This document shows, piece after piece, positions 8,543 to 17,291 of a DNA stretch of 64,000 nucleotides (position 1 is its first letter; each line of letters begins with the position of its first letter). The notes beneath the pieces are model-generated. The model did not search any database. It saw only the letters and a list, made by a program, of their open reading frames with translations, and was not told where the DNA came from. Both the position numbers and the translations under genes were made by a program. This DNA is from an uncultured Clostridium sp. (GTDB lineage: Bacteria > Bacillota > Clostridia > Lachnospirales > Lachnospiraceae): the NCBI GenBank assembly GCA_947644195.1, contig CANRZB010000013.1, positions 1 to 64,000 on the forward strand, given 5' to 3'.

Positions 8543-9310
8543 TCATTTCACGATCTGCTTTGTTTCCATTTTCTGGGCGTTATCCATAAAGAACTGAATG
8601 ATCTTTTTGGAATCTTCGACGTGTTTTGCAGTAAAATTAATCCCTACGACCGGTTTCGGAATCATCCCGCCAATCTGTTTATATTTCTCACTGCCTGTCA
8701 GATAGACGCCACAATTATATCTGGTGGAATCAGAGGGAACCACATTGGTATCCGTGGTATTGTTCCGAACATCCTCACCGGTAATAATTTGGGAATAATA
8801 GCGGTATTCTTCGGGGTAATCTCCATAGAAGGAAACTTCCTTGTGCACATTCTGATTAAAGAGATAATCAGATTCCGCCCACTCTGAAAAATCTTCCTCC
8901 GAGGCAATAATCATATCCGCAGTCCCACTATACAAAAAGGTCTGGATCTGGTAGGAATCAGAGGCTTCACTGATCCGAACCACCTCTCCCTTTTGAAAAT
9001 GGAGATACTCCGCCAGCTCTTTTTCCAGGCTGTCTATCGTTTCATCCGTCAACACTTCATTCTGTACCAAAATAAACAGAGATACCTGGTCCTTCGTAAC
9101 ATAATCATAGATCTGCCAGCCAATCATGGCAAGGATAACCAACACAATCAGGCAAGTTTGAAGATAGTAATATCGGAAATTCTGTAGTTTCTGCCGAAAC
9201 GTGAAATTCTTACGCTCCTCTGCCTCGGATTCCCTGGTTCTCTTTTTGTATATTTCCGCCCCATCCTGCTCCAACTTCTTTTTCTCTTCCTCTGAAAAAT
9301 GAACTGCCAT
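8543..9310 (-). CDS. Single-pass membrane protein of unknown function
   Basis: A 255-residue protein I do not recognise. It has a charged cytoplasmic N-terminus (EEEKKKLEQDGAEIYKK, probably helical), one transmembrane segment at about 46-66 (LQTCLIVLVILAMIGWQIYD), and an outside domain of about 185 residues. That domain shows alternating strands and helices and phrases like FLYSGTADMIIASEEDFSEWAE that recall lobes of solute-binding proteins, but the family cannot be fixed. I set the start at 9310, where GGAGGT lies 4 nt upstream; the in-frame ATG at 9322 has no such site. It precedes amt-PII on the same strand but is separated from it by amt's own promoter. Confidence 0.6.
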   Translation of the reverse strand: MAVHFSEEEKKKLEQDGAEIYKKRTRESEAEERKNFTFRQKLQNFRYYYLQTCLIVLVILAMIGWQIYDYVTKDQVSLFILVQNEVLTDETIDSLEKELAEYLHFQKGEVVRISEASDSYQIQTFLYSGTADMIIASEEDFSEWAESDYLFNQNVHKEVSFYGDYPEEYRYYSQIITGEDVRNNTTDTNVVPSDSTRYNCGVYLTGSEKYKQIGGMIPKPVVGINFTAKHVEDSKKIIQFFMDNAQKMETKQIVK

Positions 9311-9414
9311 GCTTACCTCCATGCTGTTTCCTGCACTGTATAATACGATTTCATACCCTGTTTCAACGAATACATCACATACTAGTATAAGAAAAATTAC
9401 TACAGATTACTACC

Positions 9415-9439
9415 AAAAAAATCGGGGCAATACTGCCCC
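9415..9439 (-). terminator. Intrinsic terminator of the pheT-downstream unit
   Basis: GGGGCA-GTAT-TGCCCC stem-loop (9434-9439 with 9424-9429) followed by GA and T7 on the minus strand, about 55 nt after the stop of the small membrane protein gene. A textbook intrinsic terminator that ends the pheS/pheT/VanZ unit. Confidence 0.88.
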
Positions 9440-9478
9440 AGAAATCCCTATATTCTAAAAATTTTCTAAAGAAATATG

Positions 9479-9498
9479 CTAGTGTGTCAGCACACTAG
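9479..9498. repeat. CTAGTGTG/CACACTAG palindrome overlapping a stop codon
   Basis: Perfect 8-bp arms around a 4-nt loop (TCAG on the plus strand). The TAG stop of the small membrane protein gene lies inside it. No T-tract follows directly; the real terminator lies about 40 nt further on. It shares the terminal CTAGT with palindromes at 31106 and 55742. Confidence 0.6.
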
Positions 9499-9830
9499 AT
9501 CACTGCCCCCCAGATATACAGCGCCATATAGAAAATCACTAAGAGCCCATTGCAGACCGATGCAATCGTCGGAAACAAAGGTCTGATATCATCCTGATGC
9601 AGACTGATCCATGCCAGAATAAAACCAATCGCTGCAATCAGAAGACAGAGCATCCCTAAGAGGCCCGCCGTCAGTCCGGCATGGCCATCGCTTCCTCCCG
9701 CCTGAACACAAACGGCACCAAAGATCCCAAAAGAGACCAGAGCCAGCACAGTTGCTCCAACCGCCAGAGGAGGATGATGTTTGTCCGTCAGATGTAGAGA
9801 GGATTCTTTCTTACGTTTTCTCCGAAACAT
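9495..9830 (-). CDS. Small three-helix membrane protein (possibly DUF6142)
   Basis: A 111-residue protein with a basic N-terminus (RRKRKKES) and three hydrophobic segments at about 26-42, 54-76 and 86-110. The arrangement resembles small Lachnospiraceae membrane proteins listed as DUF6142; I am not certain of that name. It starts 3 nt after the VanZ-like gene stops, preceded by GGAGGT, so the two are translated from one message downstream of pheT. There is no signal peptide, catalytic motif or known partner. The stop codon is embedded in a CTAGTGTG palindrome. Confidence 0.6.
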   Translation of the reverse strand: MFRRKRKKESSLHLTDKHHPPLAVGATVLALVSFGIFGAVCVQAGGSDGHAGLTAGLLGMLCLLIAAIGFILAWISLHQDDIRPLFPTIASVCNGLLVIFYMALYIWGAVI

Positions 9831-9833
9831 GAG

Positions 9834-10316
9834 TTACCTCCTTTTCACTGCCTGATGATGCTTTTTCGTATATATCCTGACCATTCCTCTACCCAGAACA
9901 AACAGAAAATAACCTATCAGACCACCCAGCGTATTGAGAATAATGTCATCCACATCACAGGAGCCCAGCATCGAAACTAATTGCAGCAACTCCACAAGCA
10001 CCGATGCCAGCATACTCAGCAAAAACATGCGAAGCGCCGTCTGCTTCCGGGTCAGGATCGGAATCACAAAACCAAACGGAATAAAGCAGACAACATTCCC
10101 CAGTAGATTCAAACAGACGTTAAAACTGCCTATTTTTTGATGATATTGCAGATATCTTCTAATTTCCGTAAATGGAATCAGATTATAGCGGTACTGACTT
10201 CCCGGAACCCTCCCCATCCGCTCATTGAAAAAGAGGAAATATACCATCATAACCAGATAAATGATAAAAAACACCCAGGAAATCATCTGGATTTTACGCT
10301 TATTTTCTTTTTTCAC
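9834..10316 (-). CDS. VanZ-like family membrane protein
   Basis: A 160-residue membrane protein with about four transmembrane helices and the usual VanZ-like features: an N-terminal helix with FFIIYLVMMVYFLFF, then RYNLIPFTEI, a NVCLNLLGNVVCFIPFGFVIP segment split by loops, and the acidic DVDDIILNTLGGLIGY motif near the end. VanZ-like proteins are common in Firmicutes and mostly of unknown function; the name comes from a teicoplanin-resistance gene, but no van cluster is near, so resistance is not implied. It follows pheT by 18 nt and precedes a small membrane gene by 3 nt. Confidence 0.87.
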   Translation of the reverse strand: MKKENKRKIQMISWVFFIIYLVMMVYFLFFNERMGRVPGSQYRYNLIPFTEIRRYLQYHQKIGSFNVCLNLLGNVVCFIPFGFVIPILTRKQTALRMFLLSMLASVLVELLQLVSMLGSCDVDDIILNTLGGLIGYFLFVLGRGMVRIYTKKHHQAVKRR

Positions 10317-10334
10317 GGCAACCCCTCACTATCA

Positions 10335-12773
10335 CTATTGACGAAGCTCTACTTCTATTTCAGCCAATGCCCGGATGATCTTATCCATGGCACGGTTTAC
10401 TTCCTCATCGGTAAGTGTACGGTCATTCGCCCGGAATACAATATTATAGGCCAGAGATTTATATCCTTCTGCTAATTGGGCTCCCTCATAGATATCAAAC
10501 AATTCATAGGATTCCAATAACTTTCCGCCCTTATTACGGATCACTGCCTCAACCTCTCCTGCAAATACAGTCTTCTTCATACACAGACTAATATCCCTGG
10601 TCATTGCCGGGAATTTCGCCACACCTTCATATTTCACTGCGAAATCAGCCATCTCACTGACAGTCTTCATATCAATTACCGCAAGATATGTCCGCTCTCC
10701 AATGCCAAAATTTTTCTGAACAACCGGGTGTACTTCCCCCAGATAGGCAACTCTCCGACCATCGTACAATACTTTCGCCTGACGGCCCGGATGCAGAAAA
10801 CTCTTGCGCGCATCCGGCTGGTAATCCACATGATTCTTCAAGCCCATGCGTTCCAGCACCGCCTGTACCAATCCTTTCATCGTATAAAAATCACCCTGTC
10901 CGTACTTCCCTACCGTCAACTGCATCCGCTCATCCGGCAGCTCTGTAATCGGCAGCTGCTTTGGAACATAGACATTTGCCAGTTCATAGAGGCGGACATC
11001 TTTATTCCGACGGTTATAATTGGTTGCCAAAGAGGTCAGCATGCCGCCCAGCGCTGAAGTGCGCATCACACTGTAATCCTCTCCCAACGGGTTACTGATC
11101 TGAATTCCCTGACGCAGTGCATCCTCCTCCGGCAATAACAGTTTATCATATACTTTCGGACTTTCAAAGGAGAATGTCATCCCCTCGCAGAAACCATACT
11201 GTTCTACAACGCCACGCACCATATTTTCATAGCGAAGCTTTTCTGAAAGACCTCCGGCCGTAGCTGTGCCACCCGGCAGGGTCATCGGAATATTATCATA
11301 TCCATAGAAACGTGCTACTTCCTCTGCCAGGTCTGCCATCTGTTCCAGATCCTGTCTCCAAGTCGGTACACAAACCTCCCGTTTTTCGCGGTCTACCGTC
11401 AGATCCAGTTTCTCAAAATAACCAATCATTTCTTCTTCTGGAATCTCCGTACCCAAAAGTGCATTGATCCGTGCCGGGTCATAGGCAATCCGAATCGGTT
11501 CCTTGTGTACAGGATAAACATCAATAGCGCCGCCAACAACCTCTCCTGCTCCTAGTTCTTCGATCAGTTGGCAGGCACGGTTCATTGCCTCCATCGCATT
11601 GTTCGGATCTAAGCCTTTCTCAAACTTTGCCTGTGCATCGGTACGCATCCCCAGTTTCTTGCCGGAAAGACGGATATTCGTCCCATCAAACGTTGCCGCC
11701 TCAAACAACATGGTCTTCACGTCATCGGTAATCATAGAATTTTCCCCGCCCATAATGCCGGCTAAGCCAATTGGCTTTTTGCCGTCACAGATCATCAGCA
11801 TGGAGTCATCCAATTTCCTGGTCTGTCCGTCCAAAGTCACAAAATCTTCCCCATTTTCTGCCTTGCGGACAATAATTTTGCGGTCTTCAATCGTATCTAA
11901 ATCATATGCATGCATTGGTTGTGCATATTCCTCCATAACATAGTTGGTAATATCCACAATATTGTTAATCGGGCGAATCCCCACGGATGCCAACCTTCTC
12001 TGCATCCATTCCGGAGATGGCGCCAAATGGATATTTTTTACCACACGTGCCGTATAACGCGGACAGAGCTCTGAATCCTGAACCTCCACAGAAATATAGT
12101 CCTCCACACGCTCTGCATTACCGGTCTCCGTCACTACCGGCGGCACAAATTTCTTGTCAAAGGTCGCAGCCACTTCCCTGGCAATTCCAAGTACACCGAA
12201 ACAGTCTACTCGGTTTGAGGTAATTTCATATTCAAAATTGACATCGTGCAGACCGAGCAGTTCTACCACATCGGAACCAACCGGAGCGTCCCGGTACTCT
12301 GGATTGTCGCTTAAAATATAGATTCCGTCCTTGGCAGCATCCGGGTACATATCGGTCGTTGATCCCAATTCTTCAATGGAACACATCATGCCAAACGAGT
12401 CTACGCCACGCAGCTTCCCTTTTTTTATCTTGAAGCCATTCTCTGACTCCCCATCTTTGTGGGAACTAGCCACATGGCCGCCGTCTAATACTATCGGTAC
12501 TTTATCCCCTTCTTTCACATTCGGGGCGCCGGTCACAATCTGCACCTCCTGTCCCGCCTCGTCAATCTGCACCTGGCAAACCACCAGTTTATCAGCGTCA
12601 GGATGTTTTTCTATCGTCCGAATCAGCCCTACTACGATCTGATCCAGATTTCGGTCAAATTCCGTAAATCCCTCCACTTTAGAACCTGATAATGTCATTG
12701 CGTCCATATATTCCTGCGCCGTACAATTGAGATCTGGCACATATGCCTGTATCCACGATAACGATGTATTCAT
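10335..12773 (-). CDS. pheT: Phenylalanine--tRNA ligase beta subunit
   Basis: An 812-residue beta chain of the (alpha-beta)2 PheRS that charges tRNA-Phe. It is of full bacterial length: an N-terminal tRNA-binding EMAP-like domain (VGLIRTIEKHPDADKLVVCQV), B3/B4 editing domain, B5 domain, and a C-terminal ferredoxin-fold anticodon-binding domain (FPAMTRDISL ... ANDRTLTDEEV). The start at 12773 has GGAGGAAAG just before it, giving MNTSLSWIQAYVPDLN, the family's normal N-terminus; the longer open frame upstream is not coding. It lies 155 nt downstream of pheS and is presumably controlled by the same T-box. Confidence 0.97.
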   Translation of the reverse strand: MNTSLSWIQAYVPDLNCTAQEYMDAMTLSGSKVEGFTEFDRNLDQIVVGLIRTIEKHPDADKLVVCQVQIDEAGQEVQIVTGAPNVKEGDKVPIVLDGGHVASSHKDGESENGFKIKKGKLRGVDSFGMMCSIEELGSTTDMYPDAAKDGIYILSDNPEYRDAPVGSDVVELLGLHDVNFEYEITSNRVDCFGVLGIAREVAATFDKKFVPPVVTETGNAERVEDYISVEVQDSELCPRYTARVVKNIHLAPSPEWMQRRLASVGIRPINNIVDITNYVMEEYAQPMHAYDLDTIEDRKIIVRKAENGEDFVTLDGQTRKLDDSMLMICDGKKPIGLAGIMGGENSMITDDVKTMLFEAATFDGTNIRLSGKKLGMRTDAQAKFEKGLDPNNAMEAMNRACQLIEELGAGEVVGGAIDVYPVHKEPIRIAYDPARINALLGTEIPEEEMIGYFEKLDLTVDREKREVCVPTWRQDLEQMADLAEEVARFYGYDNIPMTLPGGTATAGGLSEKLRYENMVRGVVEQYGFCEGMTFSFESPKVYDKLLLPEEDALRQGIQISNPLGEDYSVMRTSALGGMLTSLATNYNRRNKDVRLYELANVYVPKQLPITELPDERMQLTVGKYGQGDFYTMKGLVQAVLERMGLKNHVDYQPDARKSFLHPGRQAKVLYDGRRVAYLGEVHPVVQKNFGIGERTYLAVIDMKTVSEMADFAVKYEGVAKFPAMTRDISLCMKKTVFAGEVEAVIRNKGGKLLESYELFDIYEGAQLAEGYKSLAYNIVFRANDRTLTDEEVNRAMDKIIRALAEIEVELRQ

Positions 12774-12928
12774 TCTTTCCTCCATTCTGAAGCATTTTCC
12801 AATACAGATTGGAACACCCACGGTTTCCATGCTCTGTATCCTTGGCTTTTCTCCGCTTCCGCATATCATTCACTCTGGCAGTCTAGTACAAGAGACCTAA
12901 AAAACTTCATAGTATCCCTGTACCAGTC

Positions 12929-13948
12929 CTAAAACTGTTTTAAGAAACGAGTATCATTCTCATACAACAATCTCATATCATCGATTTCATACTTAAAGAG
13001 AGCGATCCGTTCCAGGCCGACACCAAAAGCAAATCCGGTATATTCCTCGGGATCGATCCCGCTCATTTCCAAAACATGCGGATGCACCATACCACAGCCC
13101 AGGATTTCAATCCATCCCTCGCCTTTACAGAAACGGCATCCCTTTCCTCCACATTTAAAACAAGTCACGTCCATCTCGGCACTCGGCTCCGTGAACTGGA
13201 AATGATGAGGGCGGAATTTTACCTTGGTATCCTGGCCAAACAATTTTTTGGCAAATTCCTGTAAGGTTCCCTTTAAATCCGCAAAAGTAATATTTTTATC
13301 AATGACCAAACCCTCAACCTGATGAAAGGTCGGAGAATGTGTCGCATCCACCTCGTCCGAACGGAACACCCGACCCGGTGCAATCATACGGATCGGCAGT
13401 TTACCTTTCTCCATCTCATGTACCTGTACGGAAGATGTCTGGGTGCGGAGTAGAATATCCTTGGTAATATAGAAGGTATCCTGTTCATCCTTGGCAGGAT
13501 GATCCGCCGGGATATTCAATGCCTCAAAATTGTAATAATCATACTCGACTTCCGGGCCCTCGACCACTTCATAGCCCATGCCGATAAAGATATTCTCTAC
13601 CTCTTCTAACGTAATGGTATTCGGATGACGATGCCCCGTGGAAAGGGATTTTCCCGGCAGGGTCACATCAATTGTCTCACATTTTAACCGTTCCTCTAAT
13701 ACCGCTTTTTCAAATGCTTCTTTCTTTTCTTCTAACTTTCCCTCAATCTTAGCCCGGGCTTCGTTTACCATCTGCCCTACCTTCGGACGATCCTCCGGGG
13801 CAACATCTTTCATGGACTTTAACACGCTGGTCAGCTCTCCCTTTTTGCCCAGAAAAGCAACCCGGATCTCGTTTAACTGATCCAACTTTTCCGAAGAGAC
13901 AATCTGGTTCAAAGCATCCTCCATGATTTTTTCTAATTTGTCTTTCAT
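12929..13948 (-). CDS. pheS: Phenylalanine--tRNA ligase alpha subunit
   Basis: A 339-residue alpha subunit of PheRS, which holds the class II catalytic site. An N-terminal coiled coil (about 1-85) is followed by the class II core: motif 2 in [23 protein letters not shown] and motif 3 in [21 protein letters not shown] Cys cluster ([12 protein letters not shown]) within the core is a normal variant. The start at 13948 is preceded by AGGTAGCAGT and gives [16 protein letters not shown]; the longer open frame upstream runs into the T-box and is not translated. Expression should respond to uncharged tRNA-Phe through that leader. Confidence 0.97.
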   Translation of the reverse strand: MKDKLEKIMEDALNQIVSSEKLDQLNEIRVAFLGKKGELTSVLKSMKDVAPEDRPKVGQMVNEARAKIEGKLEEKKEAFEKAVLEERLKCETIDVTLPGKSLSTGHRHPNTITLEEVENIFIGMGYEVVEGPEVEYDYYNFEALNIPADHPAKDEQDTFYITKDILLRTQTSSVQVHEMEKGKLPIRMIAPGRVFRSDEVDATHSPTFHQVEGLVIDKNITFADLKGTLQEFAKKLFGQDTKVKFRPHHFQFTEPSAEMDVTCFKCGGKGCRFCKGEGWIEILGCGMVHPHVLEMSGIDPEEYTGFAFGVGLERIALFKYEIDDMRLLYENDTRFLKQF

Positions 13949-13997
13949 ACTGCTACCTCTTTTCCTTTCTATTGATGCCGCAAGATACGGACGATTC

Positions 13998-14400
13998 CTA
14001 TCATATAAAAAACTCCCTGCATCGCAAGGAGTAACTATCTGCTGACATGTGATACGCCATTCTCGTCCTGCTGCAAACATGTGCAGGGACGAAACAATCC
14101 GCGGTACCACCCTGGTTCTCATATTGCTCCCGCACACATCACAACACAGATCAGGTCGGAAACGATATAAACACTTCTTAGGTACGTAACGTGTACATCA
14201 CGGTAATTTCTACACAGGAATTCCAATCTGTCTCAAATCAGAGCACCCTTTCAAAATCACGGCTCCCGTGGGAACGTCAAATCATGGAAGAACGCAGGAA
14301 TGTTTTCAGCCGGGGACATTCCCTCTCTGTGGCGGATTGCCAGATTCTACCGATACAATACTACGTTTCGCTGTATCACACACGATCATCGCCTTTATCT
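13998..14400 (-). promoter_or_regulatory. T-box riboswitch leader of pheST
   Basis: On the minus strand the 14-nt T-box core AGGGTGGTACCGCG lies at 14113-14100, the part that pairs with the tRNA acceptor end. Stem I features lie upstream (AGAGAGGGAATG about 14327-14316 and GGCTGAAAA just after). Downstream is an intrinsic terminator (arms 14024-14032 and 14012-14020, then T6) about 60 nt before pheS. Several UUC triplets occur on the 3' side of stem I (around 14280-14295 and 14270-14275); I cannot decide by eye which is the specifier, but UUC fits phenylalanine. The leader starts directly after murF, so pheS has its own promoter there. Confidence 0.93.
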
Positions 14401-14443
14401 TATTCAAAATATCCATAAAATTCTTATACAGTAACAAACTCTA

Positions 14444-15823
14444 TCACAATTCCTGCAAGAATGCAACTATTTTTTCAAAATGCATCCCATGGGAAGCTTT
14501 AACCAAAACCGAGTCCCCGGTTTCCATGAAGCCTTGTAACTGCTCCAGCGCTTCCTCTTTGGTCGCAAAATAGCGAAGGTTCTGCGTCGGATTCGCACTA
14601 CGGATCCCGGCTTCATATTGCTTTGCCAGGTCGCCAATTGCTACAATCAGGTCAATTCCCTTACCTGCAGCATAGACACCCGTATCATAGTGCATCTCCT
14701 GCTCCTGTGCTCCCAACTCAAACATATCTCCGATAATCGCTACCTTACGCCCGGCAACCTGTGCCAATACATCCAGCCCTGCTTTCATGGACACGGGGTT
14801 CGCATTATAACAATCGTCCATAATAGAAAACCGTTTCGTTTCCAAAATACTGCTGTGTCCATCTACCGGACGGAACGAAGCGATCCCCTCTGCAATCTCT
14901 TCCGCAGACAGACCAAGATCCAGACCAACCGCTGCCGCTGCCAGCGCATTGGTTACCATATGGCGGCCAGGTACGGGAACCCGCACGGAAAAAGTCTGAT
15001 CCGGCGCCACCAGTTCAAATTCCGTTCCAGCCAGTCCATGGGAAACCATATGCATGGGATACACCATATTTCGTTGTCCCGATCCAAAAAACACTGGTTT
15101 TCTGCCATGTACTTCCTGCACCGTAATCAGTTTCTCATCATCTCCATTGAGATAGGCAGTTCCCTGGTCCGACAAACCTTCAAAAATCTCCGTCTTGGCC
15201 CGAAGAACGCCGTCCAGATCTCCTAACTGCTCCAAATGGCACTGGCCAATATTGGTAATGACACACAGATCTGGTTTTGCGATCGCCGTTAGTCTGGACA
15301 TTTCCCCAAAATCACTGATACCCATCTCCACGATGGCGATCTCATGTTCCTCCCGCAGACGGAACAAGGTAAGCGGCACACCAATCTCGTTATTAAAATT
15401 CCCCTGTGTCTTTAGGGTACTATATTTTTGCGACAATACGGATGCCAACATTTCTTTCGTCGTCGTCTTTCCCACACTGCCAGTAATCCCAATTACTTTG
15501 ACCGGGTACTGCATCCGGTAATAGGCAGCCATTTCTTTTAATGCCTGCAGGCAAGACGCAACCTGTATCTGCGGTTTCGTCCGATCCTCCGGGGCATTTT
15601 CCGACAGACAGCACAGAGCGCCAGACTCATAGGCAGACGGAATAAAGCGGCTGCCATCCACCCGCTCCCCCCGGATCGCCACAAACATACCACCTGGTTC
15701 CATCTGCCGATGGTCGGTTACCAGACAAGTAATTTCCTGTGTTCCCAAATCCTCCGGCCCGGTATAGATTCCACCGCACACCTCCGCTAATTTTTGCGGT
15801 GTCATTCCTTTCATTCTGCCCAT
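14444..15823 (-). CDS. murF: UDP-N-acetylmuramoyl-tripeptide--D-alanyl-D-alanine ligase
   Basis: A 459-residue Mur ligase that adds D-Ala-D-Ala to the muramoyl tripeptide, the last cytoplasmic step of the peptidoglycan stem peptide. The ATP-binding motif is GITGSVGKTTTKEML, with TLKTQGNFNNEIGVPLTLF next to it, a MurF hallmark. The central IVEMGISDFGEMSRL and C-terminal DDCYNANPVSMKA are also typical. The start at 15823 lies 2 nt after the ddl stop with AAGGGG upstream, so the enzyme that makes D-Ala-D-Ala and the one that uses it are coupled. An in-frame ATG 21 nt earlier lies inside ddl. Confidence 0.97.
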   Translation of the reverse strand: MGRMKGMTPQKLAEVCGGIYTGPEDLGTQEITCLVTDHRQMEPGGMFVAIRGERVDGSRFIPSAYESGALCCLSENAPEDRTKPQIQVASCLQALKEMAAYYRMQYPVKVIGITGSVGKTTTKEMLASVLSQKYSTLKTQGNFNNEIGVPLTLFRLREEHEIAIVEMGISDFGEMSRLTAIAKPDLCVITNIGQCHLEQLGDLDGVLRAKTEIFEGLSDQGTAYLNGDDEKLITVQEVHGRKPVFFGSGQRNMVYPMHMVSHGLAGTEFELVAPDQTFSVRVPVPGRHMVTNALAAAAVGLDLGLSAEEIAEGIASFRPVDGHSSILETKRFSIMDDCYNANPVSMKAGLDVLAQVAGRKVAIIGDMFELGAQEQEMHYDTGVYAAGKGIDLIVAIGDLAKQYEAGIRSANPTQNLRYFATKEEALEQLQGFMETGDSVLVKASHGMHFEKIVAFLQEL

Positions 15824-15825
15824 TT

Positions 15826-16866
15826 CTATTCCCCTTCTCCCCATGCCAGTGCAATTATTTTCTCACATAATTCTCCATACGGAAGTCCGTCTGCTGCGGC
15901 CTCCTGCGGCAATAAACTGGTTGGGGTCATTCCCGGCAAGGTATTTGCTTCCAGGCAATAGAGCGCCCCGTTTTCCTCCATCAAAAAGTCGATCCGCCCA
16001 TAGCAGGACAGTTTTAATTCCTGATAGACCGCTAAGGCATACTGCTGCATCTCCGACGCCTTTGCCTCATCCAGTTCTGCCGGACAGACATCTTTTGCCA
16101 ATCCCGGCTGATATTTGGTGGCGTAATCATAAAATCCCTCATTCGGAATGATTTCAATGACCGGGTACACCTTCTCTCCCACCACACCCACGGAAAACTC
16201 ACGGCCACGGATGTATTCTTCCACCAATACTTCCTTTTCATAGCGAAATGCTTCCTCCAACGCCCGCTTGTACTCCACCTCATTTGTCGGTATACTGACG
16301 CCCACGCTGGAACCCCCACAGCAGGGTTTCACGATACAGGGATAGCCAATCTCCTCCGGTACCGGACGCACCGTATCCGGTGTTACCGAAAAACCTTTCG
16401 GGGTAGGAATCCCTCCCGTCTGAAAGATCTTCTTGGCAATTCCTTTATCCATAGCTAACGCACTGCCAATATAATCAGATCCGGTATATCGGATCCCCAA
16501 AAGGTCAAACGCCGCCTGCAATTTACCATTTTCGCCCTCCGCCCCATGTAACGCCATGTAGACGATATCTGCCATCTGGCATAGGGCAATCACGCCCGGT
16601 CCAAAAAAGCAATCCGGGTCCTCTTTCCTCATTTTACGCACGGCATCCAAATCCGGCTCCTGTGTATGTATTTTTTTTCGGTCTTCGGAAATCCCATCAT
16701 TGCGATCAAAGAAATCCTCGGAAACTTCTCCCTCATACCCTAAAAAGACATCCAGCAAAGCTGCCCGATGTCCTCTTTCACGTAATGCCTGACACACCAT
16801 ATCTCCGGTAATGATCGAAACATCCCGTTCCGAACTAAGCCCTCCTGCTAATACTACGATTTTCAT
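15826..16866 (-). CDS. ddl: D-alanine--D-alanine ligase
   Basis: A 346-residue ATP-grasp ligase making D-Ala-D-Ala. Conserved parts: N-terminal LAGGLSSERDVSIITG, the HGAEGENGKLQA segment, MDKGIAKKIF, VKPCCGGSSVGVS, and RIDFLMEENGALYCLEANTLPGMTPTSLLP. The YDYATKY segment carries the Tyr typical of D-Ala-D-Ala enzymes rather than vancomycin-resistance D-Ala-D-Lac ligases. There is an extra acidic insertion of about 45 residues after the first strand (GEVSEDFFDRNDGISEDRKK), seen in a clostridial subgroup of the family. It has a consensus promoter just upstream and leads the ddl-murF unit. Confidence 0.96.
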   Translation of the reverse strand: MKIVVLAGGLSSERDVSIITGDMVCQALRERGHRAALLDVFLGYEGEVSEDFFDRNDGISEDRKKIHTQEPDLDAVRKMRKEDPDCFFGPGVIALCQMADIVYMALHGAEGENGKLQAAFDLLGIRYTGSDYIGSALAMDKGIAKKIFQTGGIPTPKGFSVTPDTVRPVPEEIGYPCIVKPCCGGSSVGVSIPTNEVEYKRALEEAFRYEKEVLVEEYIRGREFSVGVVGEKVYPVIEIIPNEGFYDYATKYQPGLAKDVCPAELDEAKASEMQQYALAVYQELKLSCYGRIDFLMEENGALYCLEANTLPGMTPTSLLPQEAAADGLPYGELCEKIIALAWGEGE

Positions 16867-16895
16867 TGCGATCCTCCTTGCGAAACATTACTACT

Positions 16896-16923
16896 ATTAT
16901 ATGATGCCAGGAATAATTGTCAA
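16896..16923 (-). promoter_or_regulatory. Consensus sigma-A promoter of ddl-murF
   Basis: TTGACA (16923-16918) and TATAAT (16901-16896), both perfect, 16 nt apart on the minus strand. The start point should fall near 16889, followed by AAGGAGG before the ddl ATG. The -35 box touches the broken ribbon-helix-helix copy that begins at about 16924. Confidence 0.88.
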
Positions 16924-17001
16924 GCGGGAGAATTAGCACTGCTAAGCAGAAAGCATATTGCTGAATTTGAAGAAAACAAGGAGAAAATAGACCTCGATTA
17001 A
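16924..17001 (+). pseudogene. Truncated ribbon-helix-helix gene remnant (C-terminal end only)
   Basis: On the plus strand the frame ending at the TAA of 16999-17001 reads GELALLSRKHIAEFEENKEKIDLD. The next gene (17085) reads RELEVIMKKHIAEFEKQNGEITID at the same place, so KHIAEFE is identical and the ends correspond. There is no start codon, ribosome binding site or N-terminal strand: the similarity stops at the -35 box of ddl. It is best read as a tandem copy whose front was lost by a rearrangement joining it to the ddl promoter region. Confidence 0.65.
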
Positions 17002-17009
17002 AGTTTTAC

Positions 17010-17054
17010 GCCGTCAAATCGCCGTCAATTTACTTATTTGCCGTCAGATTAACG
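17010..17054 (+). promoter_or_regulatory. Iterated GCCGTCA sites with a dyad: candidate operator of the RHH gene
   Basis: Three direct copies of GCCGTCA lie at 17010-17016, 17021-17027 and 17040-17046. The third forms an imperfect dyad CCGTCAGATTAACGG (17041-17055). They fill the 80 bp between the remnant and the intact ribbon-helix-helix gene. Arc-type repressors often bind such spaced repeats in their own promoters, so autoregulation is an inference. A possible -10 (TATTAT, 17056-17061) adjoins the dyad. Confidence 0.5.
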
Positions 17055-17084
17055 GTATTATAACATCTATATGGAGGTATTACT

Positions 17085-17255
17085 ATGGCGATTGATATAG
17101 CTAAATTTACATTAAGGATTGATTCTGAATTATTAAAGAAATTTCGTTTTGTTGCCGATTATAACGCTCGTTCCGCCAATCGCGAACTAGAAGTCATTAT
17201 GAAAAAACATATTGCCGAATTTGAAAAGCAGAATGGCGAAATAACGATAGATTAA
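17085..17255 (+). CDS. Small Arc/MetJ-type ribbon-helix-helix protein
   Basis: A 56-residue protein. The N-terminal strand AKFTLRIDSELLKKF, then helix 1, a turn (NARSANRELEVIMKK) and helix 2 are the plan of Arc-type ribbon-helix-helix DNA-binding proteins that act as dimers and bind operators through the strand. The start ATG follows ATGGAGGTATTACT. An incomplete copy of its C-terminal half lies 84 bp upstream, and three GCCGTCA repeats lie between them. No toxin gene follows on this strand; the next gene is convergent. It may regulate itself or a distant target. Its low G+C compared with the ddl region suggests recent arrival. Confidence 0.78.
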   Translation: MAIDIAKFTLRIDSELLKKFRFVADYNARSANRELEVIMKKHIAEFEKQNGEITID

Positions 17256-17291
17256 TTCTGTTCTTTTATATTGAATAAGAAGGCAATATAT

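Noticed and set aside
9834-10316. Teicoplanin resistance from the VanZ-like gene.
   Set aside because: VanZ-like domains are common and mostly unrelated to resistance; no vanHAX genes are in the window, and the ddl has the D-Ala-D-Ala type motif.
15826-16866. A D-Ala-D-Lac (Van-type) ligase.
   Set aside because: The YDYATKY segment with Tyr is typical of D-Ala-D-Ala ligases, and murF follows directly.
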